DNA of 64,000 nt from positions 7,501 to 71,500 of the forward strand of contig NZ_KQ130454.1 in assembly GCF_001046635.1 (NCBI RefSeq). The letters run 5' to 3'. Positions 55,633-64,000 of the stretch are shown one piece after another (the stretch's first letter is position 1; the number at the start of each line of letters is the position of its first letter). The translations under genes were made by a program, and so were the position numbers. Origin of the DNA: Novosphingobium barchaimii LL02 (GTDB lineage: Bacteria; Pseudomonadota; Alphaproteobacteria; Sphingomonadales; Sphingomonadaceae). The notes beneath the pieces are model-generated. The model was not told the origin of the DNA, ran no database searches, and saw only the letters and a program-made list of their open reading frames with translations.

Positions 55633-57771
55633 CTAGAAGTCCAGCTTGGCGGTCAGGCGGATATCGCGGCCGGACAGCGGGGCGTAGTCCTTGAGGAACG
55701 AGGCCGCGCGGCGGGCCACCACGTCGAAGATGTTATTCGCCGAAAGCGCGAAGCTGATCGGCCGCTCAGTGCCCCAGGGACGCACGTTCACCTCGGCGTT
55801 GACCATGGTGTAACCGTCGGTCGGGGTCTCGAAATCGGATATCCGCTTCTGGTTGGTCACATGCTCCACTTCGCCGCGCAGGTCGAACTTGGGCGCCTGG
55901 AAGCTGAGGCCGCCCAGCACGCGCAGCGGCGGGATGCGCGGCGCCGGGCCGACGCTGACGATGTTGGCGTGGACGTAGTCGCCCAGCGCATCGGCGACGA
56001 TCTTCGAATCCCCGAAGCGGGCCAGGGTCAGCGTGCCCTGCGCCTCGAACCCGTAATAGCGCGCATCGGCCTGGTACGACTGGTAGACCGGCAGGCCATC
56101 CTCCAGCGCGCCCGTCTGGCCTTCGTAGATGAAGTTCGAGAACCAGGTGTGATAGGCCGATGCCTCGAAGGTATAGTTCGTGCCCTTGCCGCGCAGGATC
56201 GCCTCGACGCCCCAGGACTTTTCGAGCTTGAAGTCGGGATTGCCGATTTCGAACGCCTCGGTTCCGGCATGGGGCCCATTGGCGAAAAGCTCCTCGGCGG
56301 AAGGCGCGCGTTCGGTGCGCGACAGGTTGAGGCCGACGCGCCAGTCATCCGACAGTGCATAGGATGCGCCCAGCGAGCCCGAGACCGCATCGAAAGTGCG
56401 GCTGCCGTCGAAGAACTGCGACTGGTCGGCAAGCGGGTTGGCGCTGAGGTTGGTATGCTCGTACCGCGCGCCGGCTTCTAACTTGAGCGCGCCGTAATCA
56501 AGCTGCTGAAGGGTGAAAAGGCCGACCTGGCTGGTCGAATTCTTCGGCAGGAAAGCCTCGTCGCCCACCACGTTGAAGTCGCGCGTGAACAGCTGGCCGC
56601 CGGTCACGCCGCGCCAGGCGCCCTGCTTGGCCTGGGTGAATTCCAGGCGGCCTTCCATGCCCTTGTTGTAGAACGCGGTGCCGACCGAGCCGTCTTCCTC
56701 CAGTTCGAAGTGCGAATAATCGGCATAGCCGAGCCGCATCGAGACCTTGTCGAGGAAGCCCGAGTTCACGTCGATCTCGGCGCGCGCATCGACGCGGTCC
56801 TGCTTGAGCTTGAGGCGCGGTGCTTCCTGCTCCTCGCCCGCCTGCGTCGCATAGCGCACCGGCACGCCGTAGAGGCTATCGTAATGGCCGTAGGAGACGC
56901 CGAAGTTGCCGCTGTCGCCGATGTAGGCGATGCCGGCCCCCGCGGTCCAGGTCTTGGCGGCGGTGTTGGGCAGCTTGCCCTTGATGCCTGCATTGGCGGC
57001 GAAGTCGATCGGCTCCGCGTCGGCGGGGTCGGCGGGCTGAAGGCTGGACGCCAGCGCCTCGCCCCGCAGCGCCGGTGTCAGCGCATGGCCGCCGATGCGC
57101 ACGTCATCGCTCTTGAGGTAGCTGCCGTCCACATGGGCGACCCACTGCGAGGACAGGGGCACATCCACCGCACCCGAGAAGGAGCGTTCGTCCGCGGCCG
57201 AACCATAGCTTGCCAGCGCGCCGACGTGGACCGCCTCGGTGGGCACCTTGGTGGGGATGCGCTTGTCGATCACGTTGACGACACCGCCGATGGCGGACGA
57301 ACCGTAGAGCAGCGACTGCGGCCCGCGCAGCACCTCGATCCGCTCTGCCAGCAGCGGGTTGACGACGACGGCGTGGTCCACCGACGTGTTCGACACATCG
57401 ATCGAACCGATGCCGTCGGTCAGGATGCGTACGCGCTCACCCTGCAGGCCGCGCAGCACCGGGCGCGAGGCGCTGGGGCCGAACGAGGTGGCCGAAACGC
57501 CGGGCTGGTGCTGCAGGGTCTCCCCGATGGAGGGGCGAAGCGACTGCGTCAGTTCGCTGCCCTGCACAACCGCCACGCTGGAAAGCATGTCCTGCCGATT
57601 GGTGGGCAGGACCCCGGTGACGACGATCTCGCTGCCCTGCCCGGCGTGGTAGGGATCGTCCTTCTTGGAAGTTGCCGCCGCATCCGCACCTGTGTCACTC
57701 GTTTCAGCGTAAGCAGCGGCAGGGAGCAGGACAGCGGCAAGCGCGCAGCCGGAAAGCAATCGAAACCTCAT
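55633..57771 (-). CDS. TonB-dependent receptor, ZnuD-like (putative zinc uptake)
   Basis: 712-residue outer-membrane receptor. Signal peptide LLSGCALAAVLLPAAAYAE; plug with EIVVTGVLPTN, SVAVVQGSEL, RPVLRGLQGERVRILTDGIG and EVLRGPQSLLYGSSAIGGVVNVID; barrel with the family C-terminus ARRAASFLKDYAPLSGRDIRL, close to the ZnuD-type signature, and a final Phe. ZnuD receptors import zinc and are Zur-repressed; a Zur-like motif lies 88 bases upstream of the start. The ATG at 57771 begins the signal peptide. Confidence 0.87.
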   Translation of the reverse strand: MRFRLLSGCALAAVLLPAAAYAETSDTGADAAATSKKDDPYHAGQGSEIVVTGVLPTNRQDMLSSVAVVQGSELTQSLRPSIGETLQHQPGVSATSFGPSASRPVLRGLQGERVRILTDGIGSIDVSNTSVDHAVVVNPLLAERIEVLRGPQSLLYGSSAIGGVVNVIDKRIPTKVPTEAVHVGALASYGSAADERSFSGAVDVPLSSQWVAHVDGSYLKSDDVRIGGHALTPALRGEALASSLQPADPADAEPIDFAANAGIKGKLPNTAAKTWTAGAGIAYIGDSGNFGVSYGHYDSLYGVPVRYATQAGEEQEAPRLKLKQDRVDARAEIDVNSGFLDKVSMRLGYADYSHFELEEDGSVGTAFYNKGMEGRLEFTQAKQGAWRGVTGGQLFTRDFNVVGDEAFLPKNSTSQVGLFTLQQLDYGALKLEAGARYEHTNLSANPLADQSQFFDGSRTFDAVSGSLGASYALSDDWRVGLNLSRTERAPSAEELFANGPHAGTEAFEIGNPDFKLEKSWGVEAILRGKGTNYTFEASAYHTWFSNFIYEGQTGALEDGLPVYQSYQADARYYGFEAQGTLTLARFGDSKIVADALGDYVHANIVSVGPAPRIPPLRVLGGLSFQAPKFDLRGEVEHVTNQKRISDFETPTDGYTMVNAEVNVRPWGTERPISFALSANNIFDVVARRAASFLKDYAPLSGRDIRLTAKLDF

Positions 57772-57858
57772 GGGGAACCTCGAACGTAATGGAATAACAT
57801 ATCTGAGTAGGCGCGAACGGGGGAGGACTCGCGCTTTCGTCGCGCTTACACCCTGCAA

Positions 57859-57876
57859 TGATACGTTACAACATCA
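57859..57876. promoter_or_regulatory. Zur-like motif upstream of the ZnuD-like receptor
   Basis: TGATACGTTACAACATCA shares TGATACGTTA with the site before the MerC gene and is itself an imperfect palindrome (TGAT...ATCA ends). It lies in the divergent gap shared with the yegD-like gene. Confidence 0.45.
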
Positions 57877-57992
57877 TTTCCGTATTGTTGCCAAATTCAT
57901 GCTGCACCTGCGAGGACAGCCGTTACGGTTGCGCGATTTGCCATCCGCTGTCATAGGCTCCGGCCGCTTGCGCTCAGAAGGAAATTCACGCC

Positions 57993-59303
57993 ATGTCCGC
58001 CGTGCAGGCCATTGGTATCGATTTCGGCACCACCAATTCGGTAGCCGCGCTGGCGACAGCGGATGGTGAGGCCAGCCTCGTCGAATTTCGCGCCCCCGGC
58101 GGCTCCGCCTCGGTGTTCCGCACGGCGCTCTGTTTCTGGCAGGATCCGGACGTTCGCGGCGGCCTGATGTCGGGCATCGCCCATGAGGCCGGGCCTTGGG
58201 CGATCTCGGAATTCCTCGACTTCCCGCAGGGCAGCCGCTTTCTCCAGTCGTTCAAGTCGGTGGCGGCGAACCCGCTGTTCGATCAGGCGACCATTTTCGA
58301 AAAGCGTCTGCGCTTCGAGGAACTGGGCCGCGTGTTTCTGGAGCACCTGATCGCGCACGGCGGCGCCGCGCTGAAGACCCTGCCGGAGCGCGTGGTTGTC
58401 GGCCGTCCGGTCCGCTACGTCGGTTCGCGCCCGGACGAGGCTCTGGCGCGCACGCGTTACGATGCGATGTTCGGGATGCTGGGGCGCGAGGTTCATTACG
58501 TCTACGAACCGCTCGGCGCCGCCTATGGTCACGCCTCGAAGCTGGAAGAAGCGGCGACATTGCTGGTGGCCGATTTCGGCGGCGGCACCAGCGATTTCTC
58601 GATCGTGCGGGTCGATGCCCCCGGCGCGGCGCGGCGCTGCGTGCCGCTAGGGTCGGCGGGTATCGGCATCGCCGGCGACCGCTTCGACTTTCGCATCATG
58701 GACCGCCTCGTCCTGCCTATGCTCGGCAAGGGCAGCACCTACCGCTCGTTCGACAAGGTGCTGGAAATCCCCGACGGCCACTTCACCGATTTCGGCGACT
58801 GGTCGCGCCTTGCTCTGATGCGCAACCGGCGCACGCTGGCGGAACTGGCGCGGCTACAGCACAGCGCCACCGATCCCGCCACCATCGGGCGCATGATCGC
58901 GGTGGTGGAGAACGAACTGGGCTATCCGCTCTACGAAGCGGTCGGCCGCCTCAAGCGCACCTTGTCGAGCCAGAGCCACGCGGCGTTCCGGTTTGAGAGC
59001 GACGACCTGACCATCGAGGCCGAAGTCAGCCGCGCCGAATTCGAAAGCTGGATCGCGCCGGACCTTGCGCAGATCGCCGAAACGCTCGACACCGCCCTAG
59101 CCAGCGCGGGCCTGCGCGCGGATCAGATCGACCGGGTGTTCCTGACCGGCGGCTCCTCGCTGATCCCCGCCGTGCGCGCCTTGTTCGAGCAGCGATTCGG
59201 CTCCGGCCGCATCGACAGCGGCAACGAGCTGACCTCGATCGCGCATGGCCTCGCCCTGATCGGACAGGCGGACGAACTGGCCGAGTGGACCGTCGCGGTT
59301 TAG
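57993..59303 (+). CDS. yegD: YegD-like Hsp70-family protein
   Basis: 436-residue member of the YegD branch of Hsp70. It has the ATPase half only: phosphate-1 loop GIDFGTTNSVAAL (residues 8-20), phosphate-2 LLVADFGGGTSDFSIV and adenosine motif FLTGGSSLIPAVRALFE. The peptide-binding half of DnaK is absent, as in other YegD proteins, so a DnaK-like folding role is doubtful; function unknown. AAGGA site nine bases before the ATG. No dnaJ or grpE nearby. Confidence 0.92.
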   Translation: MSAVQAIGIDFGTTNSVAALATADGEASLVEFRAPGGSASVFRTALCFWQDPDVRGGLMSGIAHEAGPWAISEFLDFPQGSRFLQSFKSVAANPLFDQATIFEKRLRFEELGRVFLEHLIAHGGAALKTLPERVVVGRPVRYVGSRPDEALARTRYDAMFGMLGREVHYVYEPLGAAYGHASKLEEAATLLVADFGGGTSDFSIVRVDAPGAARRCVPLGSAGIGIAGDRFDFRIMDRLVLPMLGKGSTYRSFDKVLEIPDGHFTDFGDWSRLALMRNRRTLAELARLQHSATDPATIGRMIAVVENELGYPLYEAVGRLKRTLSSQSHAAFRFESDDLTIEAEVSRAEFESWIAPDLAQIAETLDTALASAGLRADQIDRVFLTGGSSLIPAVRALFEQRFGSGRIDSGNELTSIAHGLALIGQADELAEWTVAV

Positions 59304-59488
59304 CCATCACGGCGCCTCGGATCAGGGCCGGATCAGTATCACGGCCCCGAATTGCTTCCCCTGTGTGTCTGACAGGCGTTTTTGCGCGCTCCCGGCTCGA
59401 CAACGGCGGCGTAACCGTGTTTGGGGGCACAGCGCTGGCCAATCGCTACGGCGATGCGCCCCCGGACGACTGAGGACAGGACTGGATA

Positions 59489-61762
59489 ATGGACGAGAAC
59501 CTTCGCCGCGCGGCACTTGATTACCACCTCCACCCGCGCCCGGGTAAGCTGGCGATCGAGCCCACCAAGCGCATGGTAAACCAACGCGACCTCGCGCTGG
59601 CCTACTCGCCCGGCGTCGCCGCGCCTTGCATGGAGATCGCCGCGGACCCGTCCAAGGCGCTGGACTATACCGCGCGCGGCAATCTCGTCGCGGTCATCAC
59701 CAACGGCACCGCCGTGCTGGGCCTTGGCGCGATCGGCGCGCTGGCATCCAAGCCGGTGATGGAAGGCAAGGCCGTCCTGTTCAAGAAGTTCGCGGACATC
59801 GACGTCTTCGACATCGAGGTCGACACCACCGACCCCGAAAAGTTCATCGAGGCGGTGGCCCTGCTCGAACCGACGTTCGGCGGCATCAACCTCGAAGACA
59901 TCAAGGCCCCGGAATGCTTCGCCATCGAGGCCGCGCTGAAAGAGCGCATGAACATCCCGGTGTTCCATGACGACCAGCACGGCACCGCCATCACCGTGGC
60001 CGCCGCCGTGCGCAACGCGCTGGTGCTGCAGGGCAAGACGCTGGCCGACGCGCGCCTCGTCACCTCGGGCGCGGGCGCTGCGGCGCTGGCCTGCGTCGAC
60101 CTGCTGGTGACGATGGGCCTGCCGATCGAGAACATCACGCTGACCGACAAGGACGGCGTCATCCATTCCGGCCGCGAAGGCATGCTGCCCAACATGGCCC
60201 GCTATGCCCGCGCCACCGACGCGCGCTCGCTGCCCGAGGTTCTGCCCGGCGCCAGCGTGTTCCTGGGCCTGTCCGCGCCCGGCGTGCTGAAGCCGGAATG
60301 GCTGCCGCTGCTGGCCCCCAATCCGCTGATCTTCGCGCTGGCCAACCCGGAGCCGGAAATCCGCCCGGAAATCGCCCGCGAAATCCGCCCCGACGCGATC
60401 ATCGCCACCGGCCGGTCGGACTATCCCAACCAGGTCAACAACGTCCTGTGCTTCCCCTACATCTTCCGCGGCGCGCTGGACGTGGGCGCGACGCAGATCA
60501 ACGAGGCGATGAAGGCCGCCGCCGCCGAGGCGATCGCCGCCCTCGCCCGCATTCCCGCCGATGACAGCGTGGCCCAGGCTTACGGCGGCCGCCGTCTGGT
60601 GTTCGGTCCCGAATACATCATCCCCACCCCGTTCGACCCGCGCCTGATCGCCGAGATCGCCCCCGCCGTCGCCAAGGCGGCGATGGACAGCGGTGTCGCG
60701 ACGCGCACGGTCGATCTGGCCGAATACAAGCGCTCGCTGGCCAGCCTCAACACGCGCTCGGCGCAGGTCATGCTGCCGGTTTTCCAGGCCGCGCGCGGCG
60801 CCGGCAAGCGCGTTGCCTACGGCGAGGGCGAGGACGACCGCGTGCTGCGCGCGGTGCAGGATGCCCTGCACGAAGGCATGGTGCGCCCTACCCTGGTCGC
60901 CCGGCGCCGTATCCTCGAACAGAAGCTGCCGGAACTGGGGCTCCAGTTCAAACTCGACGAGGACGTCGACGTGGTCGACCCCGAAACCGATCATGAACTG
61001 ATGAACGAGCTGGTCGAGGGATACCGCGCCGTCGCCGCGCGCAAGGGGGTGCCCGCCGCCGAAGTGCTGCGCCACGCCTATCGCCGCCCGACCATAACCG
61101 CCGCCATGCTGCTGCGCCTGGGTCACGTCGATGCGGCGCTGGTGGGCGGCAATTCGGAGTACTGGGGCCAGGTCGAACACGTCCTGCGCATCATCGACCG
61201 CACCCAGCCCCACGGCCGCGTCTATGCGCTGTCGGGCCTGATCCTCGATGCCGGCGCGCTGTTCATCACCGACACCCACATGGTTCCCGATCCCACCGCC
61301 GAACAGGTGGCGGAGATGAGCGTGCTGGCCGCTGCCGCCGTGCGCCGCTTCGGGCTGGAGCCGCGCGTGGCGCTGCTGTCGCACTCAAACTTCGGCTCCT
61401 CACACAGCCCCAGCGCACGCAAGATGCGGGCCGCGGCGGCCATGGTCCGCGCCTCGGCGCCGGACCTGCTGGTGGACGGCGAAATGCATGCCGATGCCGC
61501 GCTTAGCCAGGCGCTGCGCGACAAGCTGGTGCCCGACAGCCGCTTCGAAGGTGCGGCCAACCTGCTGGTCATGCCCAATCTGGACGCTGCCAACATCACC
61601 CTGACGGCGCTTTCCGCATCGTCCAGCTCGCCCACCATCGGGCCGATGCTGCTGGGCCTCGCGCAGCCGATCCATGTCCTGTCGCCAGGCGTCACCGCGC
61701 GCGGCATCCTCAACCTGACCAGCATCGCGGTCAGCGGCGTGGACGACGACGCCGAGGACTGA
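59489..61762 (+). CDS. maeB: NADP-dependent malic enzyme (MaeB type, with phosphotransacetylase-like domain)
   Basis: 757-residue MaeB. The malic enzyme half (about 1-425) has [25 protein letters not shown], the metal segment [20 protein letters not shown] and the nucleotide fold [16 protein letters not shown]. The C-terminal half (about 430-757) is a phosphotransacetylase-like regulatory domain that in other MaeB proteins responds to acetyl-CoA. It makes pyruvate, CO2 and NADPH from malate. It is preceded by a 185-base gap with GAGGACAGG before the ATG and followed by a long hairpin. Confidence 0.96.
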   Translation: MDENLRRAALDYHLHPRPGKLAIEPTKRMVNQRDLALAYSPGVAAPCMEIAADPSKALDYTARGNLVAVITNGTAVLGLGAIGALASKPVMEGKAVLFKKFADIDVFDIEVDTTDPEKFIEAVALLEPTFGGINLEDIKAPECFAIEAALKERMNIPVFHDDQHGTAITVAAAVRNALVLQGKTLADARLVTSGAGAAALACVDLLVTMGLPIENITLTDKDGVIHSGREGMLPNMARYARATDARSLPEVLPGASVFLGLSAPGVLKPEWLPLLAPNPLIFALANPEPEIRPEIAREIRPDAIIATGRSDYPNQVNNVLCFPYIFRGALDVGATQINEAMKAAAAEAIAALARIPADDSVAQAYGGRRLVFGPEYIIPTPFDPRLIAEIAPAVAKAAMDSGVATRTVDLAEYKRSLASLNTRSAQVMLPVFQAARGAGKRVAYGEGEDDRVLRAVQDALHEGMVRPTLVARRRILEQKLPELGLQFKLDEDVDVVDPETDHELMNELVEGYRAVAARKGVPAAEVLRHAYRRPTITAAMLLRLGHVDAALVGGNSEYWGQVEHVLRIIDRTQPHGRVYALSGLILDAGALFITDTHMVPDPTAEQVAEMSVLAAAAVRRFGLEPRVALLSHSNFGSSHSPSARKMRAAAAMVRASAPDLLVDGEMHADAALSQALRDKLVPDSRFEGAANLLVMPNLDAANITLTALSASSSSPTIGPMLLGLAQPIHVLSPGVTARGILNLTSIAVSGVDDDAED

Positions 61763-61777
61763 AACTGAAACGACGAA

Positions 61778-61818
61778 CGGGCCAATCCGGGGTGGTCGCA
61801 CCACCCCGGATTGGCCCG
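61778..61818. terminator. 18-bp perfect hairpin between convergent genes
   Basis: Arms CGGGCCAATCCGGGGTGG and CCACCCCGGATTGGCCCG pair without mismatch around the five-base loop TCGCA. It lies midway between the maeB stop (+) and the phosphatase stop (-). There is no T-run, so it is terminator-like by position and stability and would serve both strands. Confidence 0.65.
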
Positions 61819-61863
61819 CGACTGCACTGCTCGCGAAAGGAGAGTGCAGCCTTAACCCGGCGA

Positions 61864-63135
61864 TCAGTGCTTGGTCACTGTCACTTCATCAAGCGCCTCG
61901 CCCGTCGCGGTGAAAGCGCGGTAGATCAGCTTCTGCTGGTCCACGTCGATCACCTGATACGCCTGCGTGCGCGAGGCCGATTTTTTCGCCCAGGGCAGCG
62001 AGCCAACATCGTACATCTTCGGCCCCGCCACCGAGACGGCGTATGTCGAACCGGCATCGTCCGTGGTGGGACCGTCCGGGCCGATCGCGCCGCGTGCATA
62101 GCCATGGTCGTGGCCCTGCAGGACGAGGTCGACCTTGTACTTGTCGATCAGCGGTTTCAGCGCCGCGCGGACCTTGGGGTTGTCGCGGCCCGGCTCGCTT
62201 GAGAACAGCGGGAAGTGCAGGAACAATACCGTCCAGCGGCTGGGGTTCTTTGCCAGCAGGCCGTCCAGCCACTTCACGATCGCCTTCTGTGCGACGGGAT
62301 CGCGGTCGACCTGCATCGAATCGATCGAGATCAGGCGCAGGCCCTGGTAGTCGGTATACCAGTTCGTCTCGCGGCTGGCGGGCACGTCCACCGGGCCGTT
62401 TTCCGGCAGGGTGAACTGGCGGCGCCACTGGCCGTTGATGGACGAACCGGCGCGGGCCTTCTCGTCCTTGACGTATTCGTGGTTGCCCGGCGTCGGCATC
62501 TGCGGCGTCTGGCCATACAGGAACCCGCCCGAGGCGAACCATTCGCCCCATTCGGCATCGCTGTCGTGCTTGTTGATGAGATCGCCCGCGTGGATCACGA
62601 AGGCCGCGTCCCCTGCGTGCCGGAAAGCCATGCGCAAGGTGCGCGAGGCTTCGGACAGGATCTGGTTTTGCATGTCGCCCATGTAGATGAAGCGGAACGA
62701 CGCGTTCGTCTTTGCTGCGGTGTGGAACTGCAGCCACTCGGACCAGTGCGTGCCGTCGCCCACGCGGTAAGCGTAGACGGTGTCCGGCTCCAGCCCCTTG
62801 AGCACGGCGGAGTGGTAGGCGGCGCGAAACGCCGGGTCCTCGCGTACGGCCAGCATGGCATCGTCGGTCACGGCGGCCAGCGTCATGGGCGACTTCACGA
62901 AGTCCGGGCTGCTGGTGGCCTTGGCATATTCCACCTGTCCGGCCAGCCCCGGCGCCGAACGCCAGGTCACGGCCATCTCGGTCGCCGGGTCGGCGGTGAG
63001 GTTGAGGATGACTCGCTCCGGCGTCACGCTTGCCGGGGCGAGCGGGGCCGGGGCGGCGGGGGCATCAGCCGCCCCCACCGCTGCGAAGGGAAAAGCAGCG
63101 CCCAGAAGCAGGGCGCCGGCAAGGATCGTCTTCAT
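61864..63135 (-). CDS. Exported purple-acid-phosphatase-type metallophosphoesterase
   Basis: 423 residues: signal peptide (ILAGALLLGAAFPFAAVGAA), N-terminal fibronectin-III-like domain (RVILNLTADPATEMAVTWRS) and a metallophosphoesterase domain with the metal-binding blocks YMGDMQN, HAGDLINKH, GNHEYV, FLHFPLF and GHDHGYARG. The pattern is that of purple acid phosphatases, which release phosphate from organic esters outside the cytoplasm. The ATG has an AAGGGA site and sits 10 bases after the stop of the TonB-dependent receptor, so it is in one operon with it. Confidence 0.9.
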   Translation of the reverse strand: MKTILAGALLLGAAFPFAAVGAADAPAAPAPLAPASVTPERVILNLTADPATEMAVTWRSAPGLAGQVEYAKATSSPDFVKSPMTLAAVTDDAMLAVREDPAFRAAYHSAVLKGLEPDTVYAYRVGDGTHWSEWLQFHTAAKTNASFRFIYMGDMQNQILSEASRTLRMAFRHAGDAAFVIHAGDLINKHDSDAEWGEWFASGGFLYGQTPQMPTPGNHEYVKDEKARAGSSINGQWRRQFTLPENGPVDVPASRETNWYTDYQGLRLISIDSMQVDRDPVAQKAIVKWLDGLLAKNPSRWTVLFLHFPLFSSEPGRDNPKVRAALKPLIDKYKVDLVLQGHDHGYARGAIGPDGPTTDDAGSTYAVSVAGPKMYDVGSLPWAKKSASRTQAYQVIDVDQQKLIYRAFTATGEALDEVTVTKH

Positions 63136-63145
63136 ATCAATTCCC

Positions 63146-64000
63146 TTAGAAGATCGCGTTGAAGCCGACCGAAATGGTCCGCCCGTTCTTCACGTAGCCC
63201 CGGCTGGCGCCTTGCCCCGATGACACGGTTTCCCAGTACGTATGCGCATCGAAGAGGTTCTGGACCTGAAGCTGCACCGACGACTTCTTGAGGAAGGTCT
63301 TGCGAAACGTCAGGTCGACGAAGCTATAGGCCTGCTCATACGGGTTATTGCCGAAGTCGTTGATGCCGCCCATGAACTTGGACTGGTAGTTCCAGGCGCC
63401 GTAGATTTCGAAGCCCTTGTGCTCCCAGAACAGCTGGAGGTTGACGATGTTGTCCGGCGTTTCCATCAGCGGCAGGGTGTAGCCTTCCGGGTGCCACGAT
63501 AGGCCGGTCACCGCCTTGGATCGTTGCATGGTCACGTTTCCGCCCACACCCAGTCCGCCAAGCAGGCCGGGCAGCCAGTGGAGCTGCTGCTGGACGCTCA
63601 CTTCCACGCCGTAGACTTCCGCCCACTTGCCGTTGTTGGGCATGGAAATCGCCACGCCGGAAGGGTCTACGTTCTCACCCAGCGTTCCGTCGCGGATGTT
63701 GCTGGACGAGGAGCGGAACAGGAAGTTGGTGATGTGCTTGTAGAACAGCGCGACCGAATAGGCCCCGCTGTTGCCGGCATAATGCTCCAGCGACATGTCC
63801 AGGTTGACCGAACGCATCGGCTTGAGGTTCGGGTTACCCTGCTGGATCGCCAGTAGCACCCAGTCGGAGGTGGGGTTCTGCGTGCCGTCGCCATCGGGAT
63901 CGACATCGTAGGCATATTCGCGCGCGGAACTCATGCGGGCGATATCGGGACGGGCGAAGCTGGTCCACACCGCGCCGCGCAGCTTGGTACGGTTGTCGAA
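63146..64000 (-). CDS. TonB-dependent receptor, C-terminal part (truncated by window end)
   Basis: Only the last 284 codons are in the window; the frame runs on past base 64000 (FDNRTKLRGAVWTSFARPDI at the edge). Barrel segments ARPDIARMSSAREY, NPNLKPMRSVNLDMSLEHY and SFVDLTFRKTFLKKSSVQLQ are typical of TonB-dependent receptors of the large Caulobacter/sphingomonad type, and the chain ends in Phe (VGFNAIF). Sits directly upstream of the phosphatase gene, suggesting uptake of a phosphorylated or phosphatase-released nutrient. Confidence 0.9.
   Translation of the reverse strand, partial: FDNRTKLRGAVWTSFARPDIARMSSAREYAYDVDPDGDGTQNPTSDWVLLAIQQGNPNLKPMRSVNLDMSLEHYAGNSGAYSVALFYKHITNFLFRSSSSNIRDGTLGENVDPSGVAISMPNNGKWAEVYGVEVSVQQQLHWLPGLLGGLGVGGNVTMQRSKAVTGLSWHPEGYTLPLMETPDNIVNLQLFWEHKGFEIYGAWNYQSKFMGGINDFGNNPYEQAYSFVDLTFRKTFLKKSSVQLQVQNLFDAHTYWETVSSGQGASRGYVKNGRTISVGFNAIF

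Noticed and set aside
59339-61384. 681-codon open frame opposite maeB
   Set aside because: Shadow of the malic enzyme gene; rich in Arg, Gln, Gly and His with no family features.
1-64000. Genomic island, prophage, insertion sequence or CRISPR array
   Set aside because: No integrase, transposase, terminal repeats, tRNA-flanked junction or spaced repeat array was seen; base composition looks even.

Overview
This 64 kb window is GC-rich, densely coding chromosomal DNA from an alphaproteobacterium, most likely a sphingomonad close to Novosphingobium. The clues are an Atm1-type ABC exporter that closely resembles the structurally characterised Novosphingobium aromaticivorans protein as I remember it, a COQ9-family protein, an alphaproteobacterial ubiquinol-cytochrome c chaperone next to a YceD/DUF177 gene, HslV with a cleavable propeptide, and many TonB-dependent receptors. 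I see no rRNA, tRNA, CRISPR array, insertion sequence or prophage.

Layout. 1-2.3 kb: end of a polysaccharide locus (flippase, glycosyltransferase). 2.4-7.2 kb: exported aspartyl protease, Atm1 exporter, small exported or DUF1737 proteins, a PhyH-like dioxygenase and a GFA-family protein. 7.3-11 kb: hslUV with a clear terminator, bamE, and the divergent cytochrome bc1 chaperone/YceD pair. 11-21.8 kb: housekeeping genes (EEP phosphoesterase, ssb, feoAB, COQ9, exported ankyrin protein, SCO copper chaperone, YcgN, YgjP-type peptidase, ribD, ribE, an acyltransferase). 21.8-25.1 kb: a TSUP transporter co-transcribed with a membrane-anchored ATP-grasp ligase, divergent from a formylglycine-generating enzyme homologue. 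25.2-30.6 kb: a signalling block (diguanylate cyclase, multi-PAS hybrid kinase, single-domain response regulator).

30.7-42.6 kb is an iron-acquisition island: TonB, then divergently a PepSY transmembrane protein, a DUF2271 protein with an ApbE flavinylation motif, a DUF4198 protein and ApbE; then a Fiu-type siderophore receptor, PiuC, an FMN-dependent alpha-hydroxy-acid oxidase, a large exported protein of unknown function and a small unknown protein. Three promoter regions carry Fur-like palindromes. I read the PepSY/DUF2271/ApbE group as a transmembrane route for electrons that could reduce ferric siderophores in the periplasm.

42.6-51.2 kb holds two surface-glycan transferases and a four-gene kinase/CheR/CheB/kinase operon. 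51.3-54.7 kb is a D-alanine catabolic cluster (Lrp-type regulator, alanine racemase, DadA, RidA). 54.7-55.2 kb is the only long non-coding gap; it contains a near-consensus sigma70 promoter with an embedded palindrome, followed by about 250 bases that can fold into nested stems, and is a candidate non-coding RNA. 55.2-57.9 kb is a MerC-domain protein facing a ZnuD-like receptor, with a shared Zur-like motif. The window ends with a YegD-type Hsp70, a MaeB malic enzyme, and a purple acid phosphatase behind a truncated TonB-dependent receptor.
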